DNA from: Schistosoma mansoni | Taxonomy: Eukaryota > Platyhelminthes > Trematoda > Strigeidida > Schistosomatidae | NCBI RefSeq assembly: GCF_000237925.1 | Contig: NW_017386025.1 | Span: forward strand, 1,116,001-1,180,000 | DNA: 64,000 nucleotides | Direction: 5' to 3' | Shown here: piece after piece, positions 58,273 through 64,000 of the stretch | Position numbering within the stretch: position 1 is the first letter of the stretch | How the letters are laid out: every line of letters starts with the position of its first letter | The notes under the pieces: generated by a model | Databases searched by the model: none | Told to the model about the DNA's origin: nothing | What the model saw: the letters and a program-made list of their open reading frames with translations, nothing else | Position numbers and translations under genes: made by a program

Positions 58273-59144
58273 TACTTACTTACTTACTTACGCCTGTTAC
58301 CCCTCGTCGAGGAGCATAGGCCGCTTACCAGCATTCTCCATCCAACCCTGTCCTGGCCAATCCTTTCCAGTTCTTTCCAGTTAGTGTTCATTCTTTTCAT
58401 ATCTGTTTCTACTTACCGACGTAATGTGTTCTTTGGTCTTCCTCTTTTCCGCTTCCCTTCCGGATTCCAAGTTAGGGATTGCCTTGTAATGCACACTGGT
58501 GATTTCCTCAATGTATGTTCAATCCACTTCCAACGTCTTTTCCTAATTTCCTCTTCAGCTGGAGGCTGGTTTGTCCTCTCCCATAAAACGCTGTTGCTGA
58601 TAGTATCCGGCCAATGGATGTTGATTGTTTTGCGTAAACAACTGTTTATAAATATTTGTACCTTCCTGATGATGGTCGTAGTAGTTCTCCACGTTTCAGC
58701 TCCATACAGTAGAACTGTCTTGACGTTCGTATTGAAGATTCTGACCTTGAAATTGGTTGAGAGTTGTTTTGAGTTCCATATGTTCTTCAATTTTAGGAAT
58801 GCTGCCCTTGCTTTGCCAATCCTCGCCTTTACATCTACATCCGATCCTCCTTGTTTATCAATGATGCTCCCCAGGTACTTGAATGTTTCCACCTCTTCCA
58901 GAGTTTCGCCATCAAGTGTGATTGGGTTGGTGTTCTCCGTGTTGCATTTGAGAATCTTGCTTTTTCCTTTGTGAATGTGGAGGCCTATCGATGCAGAGAT
59001 TGCTGCTACATTTGCTGTCTTCATCTGCATTTGTTCGTGTGTATGAGAGAGGAGGGCTAGGTCATCTGTGAAGTCCAAATCATCTAATTGATTCTGAGAA
59101 GTCCATTGTATTCCGTATTTCCCCCCGGAAAAAATTATTCAAAC
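58273..59144 (-). mobile_element. RTE-type LINE, longest copy, with RT catalytic motif (copy 8, subfamily b)
   Basis: Perfect 12-bp target duplication CATCACACTACT (58261-58272 and 59145-59156), a (GTAA)n tail and 5' truncation. On the minus strand the ORF reads [20 protein letters not shown], where F-T-D-D is the reverse-transcriptase active-site motif (usually FADD or YADD). Then [56 protein letters not shown] and [10 protein letters not shown]. It stops there (58413), although homology continues in other copies for about 60 residues. Confidence 0.9.
58413..59078 (-). pseudogene. RTE reverse transcriptase, C-terminal half
   Basis: 221 codons open from the Met before DFTDD. Contains the palm active-site motif, the post-RT thumb region and the C-terminal [14 protein letters not shown] motif. 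The RT N-terminal half and the endonuclease are missing. The stop after LRR lies at the same place as in 52743-53071. Confidence 0.85.
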
Positions 59145-59159
59145 CATCACACTACTACG

Positions 59160-60045
59160 GTAGAGTTAAAGAGGTATAGAGAATTTATGAATATAACCAG
59201 TTTATTGTATCTTTACGTAACCTTTTAACAACGTCACACACTAAAACAATTGGAATCTAATCCTGAAAATGAAGCATACCTCTATTCTTAACCAACTTAT
59301 TTTTTTTATTTTTCTAGCTTCAACAATTTAGTTTGGTTGTAAACACAGAGAGAATAGAGTTATTGAATATTGTATGGGGTTGATTTATCCAAATTGATTG
59401 AATGTGTAAACATTTCATGTTGAAAATAACCATTTAAGGAAATATGTAACGGATTCGAAACCTTACTCTATCACCTTCTAGTTTCGAATATCAGATTGCC
59501 TGAATCTCACACTTGTACTATTTCTGACTGTACTCAATTACTTTTATTACTAGATTAAAGTATATTCTATGTGCTTACTGAGTCGTCAGTTCACTTTTTA
59601 CCCTTGTTCCTTTTCCTTCCGCATTCTCTCACATACTGCCCCTCACATTCCCTCCAGTACATAAAGTACATTCAGGCTAAACGCAGGCCTGTCAAAGACT
59701 GAACGTTATCAAGAGTGTAACAGTAACTCACTAGTTAAATTTGATGAAGCTTGTAACATATCACTATAATGATTTAAAAATTACTAATGCTTATTTCAAA
59801 TAGTAATAAACTTCAACGACAATATGCAAATGTTCAAGAAATAGGTAGTAAATTAACCAACTATAGAAACCATACTCGTTTACAACCTTCATCTTACACA
59901 TATTCATATAGTATATTTAGAATTTCTGTTTAGTTTAATCCATATCTATAATAAAGTAGTTTATAGTCTATCAGCTTTAAATTATCAAAACCATTTTATT
60001 CAAAGTAATTAAGTGATCAGAAAACTAATAACCATAACAATATAA
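59160..60045. other. nothing recognised
   Basis: AT-rich with one more GC-rich patch at 59580-59720; no frame or repeat match could be assigned. Confidence 0.5.
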
Positions 60046-60051
60046 ATAGAC

Positions 60052-60347
60052 TGTAGTGAACAAGAACACAGGTGGGGACAATCGGACGTAATTAGGCACA
60101 AATTGCAGACTATCTCACCAAATTCTGATAACCATACAATAAACAGTTAATTTGCAAAATAACAATCAATTGTCTCAATCTTAACTGTTCTTTCTGCAAA
60201 TATGAGTCCGTCTTCTCTGATTTTATTGTTCATGCATTTTCATACCGATTGCGCTTCGTTCCTTATAGATCTTCTGCCGAAATCCATTCTATGTCTGACA
60301 ATCACCATATACTACTATTTTTGTGGATATAAGTAGCACACACCACA
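60052..60347 (+). repeat. solo-LTR-like unit, copy 2
   Basis: 296 bp starting TGTAGTGAACAAGAAC and ending ACACACCACA. Collinear with 24045-24347, with substitutions and a small deletion after GCGCTTCGTTCCTT. Confidence 0.55.
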
Positions 60348-60461
60348 GACAAATTTGTTTTACATGATATTTTTACCAACCTACTTCTATGATCAAATAT
60401 TCATATGAATTCGTAAACTATCATTATTTTAAATTAATATAAACATTTATTTAAATTAATT

Positions 60462-60845
60462 TGGTATTGTTTGTTTGAATCTTCTGATTGATGTGTAGGA
60501 CTGCAATTGATCAGTTTCTTATCGGCATATAAGCATACTGTACAAATTGCCTCGATATTGCCTTAAGTCACAGACTGATCAATTGCAGTCCTTAACATCA
60601 ATGGGAAGTTTCAAACAAACAATAGAAAATGAATTTAAACTTCAATCTATTGCACAAGTTAATGGTTATCAGGACTCAGTAGATAAGTGGATAACGCGAT
60701 GACATTCCAAGAGAATGGTACTGGGTTCGAGTGCCGGAATAAACATCATTTCTGAGATGCAGGTATATCTAACAGACGAGCCCCAAATAGAACGAAACGC
60801 TCATCCTGGATTCCACTTCTAGCCACCATCCATCTTTGCTTATTT
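60462..60845. repeat. Sm-alpha-type inverted pair followed by a sense copy
   Basis: 60462-60578 antisense and 60579-60645 sense form a short hairpin-like pair sharing 'GACTGATCAATTGCAGTCC'. 60650-60845 is a sense SINE with 'AGTAGATAAGTGGATAACGC', B box GGTTCGAGTGCC and a hammerhead broken at CAGACGA. Confidence 0.75.
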
Positions 60846-61219
60846 TCTTACTTAGTTATTCTGACATGTAAATTTCCAATGTTGATTGATTCAAATTCAA
60901 AATGAATAAACAACCAGAATCAATCGTAAAATTTACTTTGATATCATAACTGTTAAATGGACATTAATCTAAACATCTAAATTTGTCTTCTTTTTTTGAC
61001 ATAGTAGAACATAATAACTTTTAATTTTTAAGGGAAAAAAACTTAAAATTATTTAGAAAAATAAAAATGGATGGTTTATATTAAAGACCGCAAATGTTTA
61101 TTAAAAGTGGGACTTTTGAAATATACAAAAATTTCTCTTCCGGCAATAATCAACAATTAATCAGTTTGAATAAACCAGATAAATAAATATAAATTTTGTG
61201 GATATTTAAGTAATTTTAA

Positions 61220-61620
61220 TAGTTGAGGCCATGAATCAATTGAAGCTAGATCATCATGGAAAACCTGGAAGCACTAGACTGCTGTTTCGTCCTATTGTGG
61301 GACTTCTCGGCAGTGCGCATCCAGTGGAGTGACCAGGTCTTTTACGAGATGGTAACTCACTGAAGACATTGGTGGATGTGTCGCTAAATTTCGTCGATTG
61401 GTTGAAGTTAAACATTAACACCGTTGGATGCCGACCGGCTCAGTGGTCTAGTAGTTAAGCGCTCGCGCGCAAAACTGATAGGTCCTGGGTTCGAATCTCG
61501 CGAGGCGGGATCGTGGTTGCGCATTGTTGAAGAGTCTCGCAATAGAACGAAACGGCCGTCCAGTGCTTTCAGGTTTTCCTTTGTGATATAGCCCCAATCG
61601 ACTCACGATCTCAACTATTA
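61220..61620 (+). repeat. SINE-B copy, complete head-to-head form
   Basis: 61220-61322 is an antisense end with a ribozyme half (core CCGAGAA). Then come the 5' body, A-box-like 'CTCAGTGGTCTAGTAG', B box GGTTCGAATCTC and a sense hammerhead mutated to TTGAAGA but with GAAA, ACGGCCGT, GTC and CAGTGC kept. One of the best views of the full layout. Confidence 0.82.
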
Positions 61621-61869
61621 AAATATAAATTTATTTAATAAATTCTCTTCAATTGCTTACAATCTAAAGAAAATCGTCTTAGTTATTTAAGAAAACAAAA
61701 TAAAAGCTGATTTATATACTTTACAACATTTTAACAGGAGGTTAATGGGTTTATAGGTTTCAATGACATGGTTTGACTTGATCGTTTCAAATAAATTCAG
61801 CATTGGGTAGAAAATTAATGATAAGTATATGTTTATCAGAATGAGGGTTTGTGTAAATTGTAATGATTT

Positions 61870-62195
61870 AATGTTCGAACTCATGAATCGATTAAAGCTA
61901 GACTATCATTGAAAACCTAGAAGCACTAGACGGCAGTTTTGTCCTAGCATGGGACTCCTCAGCAGTGCACACCCACTATCCCGTACGCAGGACTCAAACA
62001 CAGAACCTCCGGTCTCGTACGCGAACGATTAACCTCTAGACCACTGAGCCGGTAACCAACAGTGTTAGTGTCTAACTTCAACCCATCCACGATATTGCGC
62101 GACCGTCCATACTAGGACAAAACGGCCGTCCAGTGTTTCCAGTTTTTCACTGGTGGTCTAGCTTAAATCAACTCATGAATTCAACCATTAAAATA
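61870..62195 (-). repeat. SINE-B copy, head-to-head ends
   Basis: Antisense unit with a hammerhead complete except GAAA to AAAA (core CTGAGGA, GTCC/GGAC, GTC), the tRNA-like body, then from about 62107 the sense 3' half 'CATACTAGGACAAAACGGCC' and 'GGTGGTCTAGCTTAAATC'. Confidence 0.8.
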
Positions 62196-62275
62196 TATTT
62201 TTGTTATATCTCAATGAGTAGAAAAATTACATTTCTGATGTTTCGTAAGTTAATGTAAGCCGCTGCGTTAGAGTA
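62195..62275 (-). repeat. FB half element
   Basis: 'CTCAATGAGTAGAAAAATTA', 'CTGATGTTTCGTAAGTTAA' and 'GTAAGCCGCTGCG'. It abuts the SINE-B copy on its left. Confidence 0.65.
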
Positions 62276-62662
62276 AGTGTTTATTAATAAGAATAATGAA
62301 AAAGGTAATAAATGCAAAAGACCCGTGAGAAATTTTTATATGGTTAGTTAACTATATGTCAATTAGTTTGAGTAGTTTAAAGGAAAATTTTTAAAAAGAA
62401 AATGAGATTAGACAGATCTTTGGAAAACTTATATTAAAACTGAAATCGATCGATGGTATATGCTTCCCCCCCCCAAAAAAAAATTAAAATAATTTTTACA
62501 GAAAACTTCTAACTAAAAGAAACTTTCTTTGCTTAGTTTTATAGAAATTACACCTGAAATATGTGATATATTATGTTGAATTTAGACGAAGGTCAATTAT
62601 TTATATTTTCAAATATCTATAAAGTAGTATTGAGCACTTATTTAAAATTCATAGTTTTATAG

Positions 62663-62942
62663 TTCCAGCCGAAGAGGAAATTAGGAAAAGACGTTGGAAG
62701 TGGATAGGACATATATTGAGGAAATCACCAAACTGCATCACGAGACAAGACCTAACTTGGAATGGTGAAGGGAAGCAGAAAAGCGGAAGGCTAAAGAACA
62801 CATTGCGCTGGGAAATAGAAGCAGATATGAAAACGATGAATAACAACTGGAAAGATCTGGAAAGGATTGGCCAGGACAGGGTTGGAGGGAGATTGCTGGT
62901 GGGCGGCTCATGCTCCTCGACGAGGGGTAACAGGAGTAAGTA
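62663..62942 (+). mobile_element. RTE-type LINE 3' fragment (copy 9, subfamily b)
   Basis: [57 protein letters not shown] and stop in the short tail. Perfect 12-bp target duplication ATAGTTTTATAG at 62651-62662 and 62943-62954. Frame still open from about 62665 to the stop. Confidence 0.9.
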
Positions 62943-63461
62943 ATAGTTTTATAGATAACAAAATGTTTTCTTGAGATTAAGAACAATGAATGAAGAGCAT
63001 GGCATTTCAATCATTAATTCAGCTTGTAAATGTAGATTATTTGACTGTGAATCAGTAAGCATAGGGGTATTTAAGGGACTTCAATGACTTCCCAGGTAGG
63101 TTTACAAACTAGAACGAAAAAATAGTTTAGCTTATAAGACTTCAAAAGATTATGTCATTTTATAACGAAAACTGCTTACCAATCATATTTATGCTCATAT
63201 TATGTTGCGTGACAATTATTATCCTACAATAAGCAAACAACTAGTATTTCAGTATTTGATAAATACTATCTGAAATTCCAATCATTCAAACCCACTTTTG
63301 TAAGGGTGAATTTGAGACAACAAAATCCTCTTTACTATCCCAGGGACTTCGAAGCATTGATTATTAGATTATTTAAATTTATGTCATATAATTTCCTCAA
63401 CCAAACTAGTATTTATACAACAAATCAAGTATAGATTACTGACAATGGGCTCTTTCATTTG

Positions 63462-63790
63462 AATATACCAATTCAACTGCTCCTGTGGAGCTAGTTACAT
63501 AGGCCGTACTGAGATGGCGTTATCCTTTCGTGTTTGTAAACATGTACCAGCATGATTGAGAAAGGGTTACAAAATTGACTAAAGGTACTATTCTTTCTCA
63601 CTTGGTAGATAGTGAACATCATATTAAAAACAAGGAAGCTTTCTCTGTTTTATATAAAGTTCCAAAGAATCTACCTGTACGAGCTAGATTACAGCTATTC
63701 TACATAACCGAAACCATCTGAATCAACTCCAGAAAATTAAACTTATGTATCCAGGATAGGTATATCCAGCCTTTATGTTTACCTTGGCCT
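63462..63790 (+). pseudogene. Penelope GIY-YIG endonuclease fragment, with stops
   Basis: YQFNCSCGASYIGR then FRVCKHVPA and a stop; later SHLVDSEHHIKNKEAFSVLY and KVPKNLPVRARLQLFYI in another frame. Cys-x-Cys before YIG and the order of motifs match 15586-15897. No flanking arms were recognised. The last 200 bp of the window are AT-rich and featureless. Confidence 0.75.
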
Positions 63791-64000
63791 ACAACTGGAT
63801 CACTGGATACCTAAACTGAATATTACCAGCCTCTAACCCCCTTCTCGTTTCTTTTGTTGATTAAATCTATCTTCATCTTCACATCCATCATTCCCAATTC
63901 ACATGAATTCCTTTCTATCATAATTATCTTGATAACACCCCTCTTATTACATATTATATTCACACAATGATATTAACACCATTGTGGTTACTATTATTAT

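Overview
This window looks like AT-rich nuclear DNA of a blood fluke (genus Schistosoma). The evidence is the class of mobile elements: Sm-alpha-like hammerhead SINEs, RTE-type LINE tails ending in (GTAA)n, and Penelope-like elements with GIY-YIG endonucleases. The compact exons in kilobase-scale introns and the flatworm-style innexin agree with this. The species was not determined. There is no bacterial, viral or organellar gene content.

Two protein genes are supported, arranged tail to tail. (1) Plus strand, 133-29509: the 3' seven exons of a class I cyclic-nucleotide phosphodiesterase, closest by motif to PDE7. The exons join in frame (132+92+82+72+181+290+636 nt) into 494 codons plus stop. 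They carry the HD metal motif, the second metal-binding Asp, the invariant glutamine, and a long Ser/Asn-rich tail. The 5' exons lie left of the window. (2) Minus strand, 55034-49379: the four 3' exons of an innexin (gap-junction protein), 217+166+267+808 nt, also joining in frame (485 codons plus stop). They cover the cytoplasmic loop, TM3, the second extracellular loop with its Cys pair, TM4 and a long Thr/Asn-rich C-terminal tail. A doubtful further exon lies near 58117-58231; the rest must lie right of the window. The two stops are 19.9 kb apart, and no other protein gene was recognised.

The rest is introns and intergenic DNA filled with repeats. These are: nine 5'-truncated RTE LINE copies in two subfamilies, several with clean target-site duplications; three Penelope-like endonuclease fragments, one flanked by 98-99 bp inverted arms; many Sm-alpha-type SINE pieces with mostly decayed hammerhead ribozymes; a second tRNA-like SINE family (here 'SINE-B'); a fold-back element family (here 'FB'); a GC-rich repeat of about 530 bp; two LTR-like families; and microsatellites.

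The most interesting point is that SINE-B, although different in sequence from Sm-alpha, carries its own canonical hammerhead core, intact at 16809-16864. Many of its copies are built as head-to-head fold-backs, so ribozyme sequence sits in both inverted ends. Twelve- and eleven-base target duplications around two copies suggest copying by the same RTE-type machinery. FB elements also contain a hammerhead-like core, with two deviations. In all three families the stem III segment is palindromic, which would permit dimeric ribozymes.
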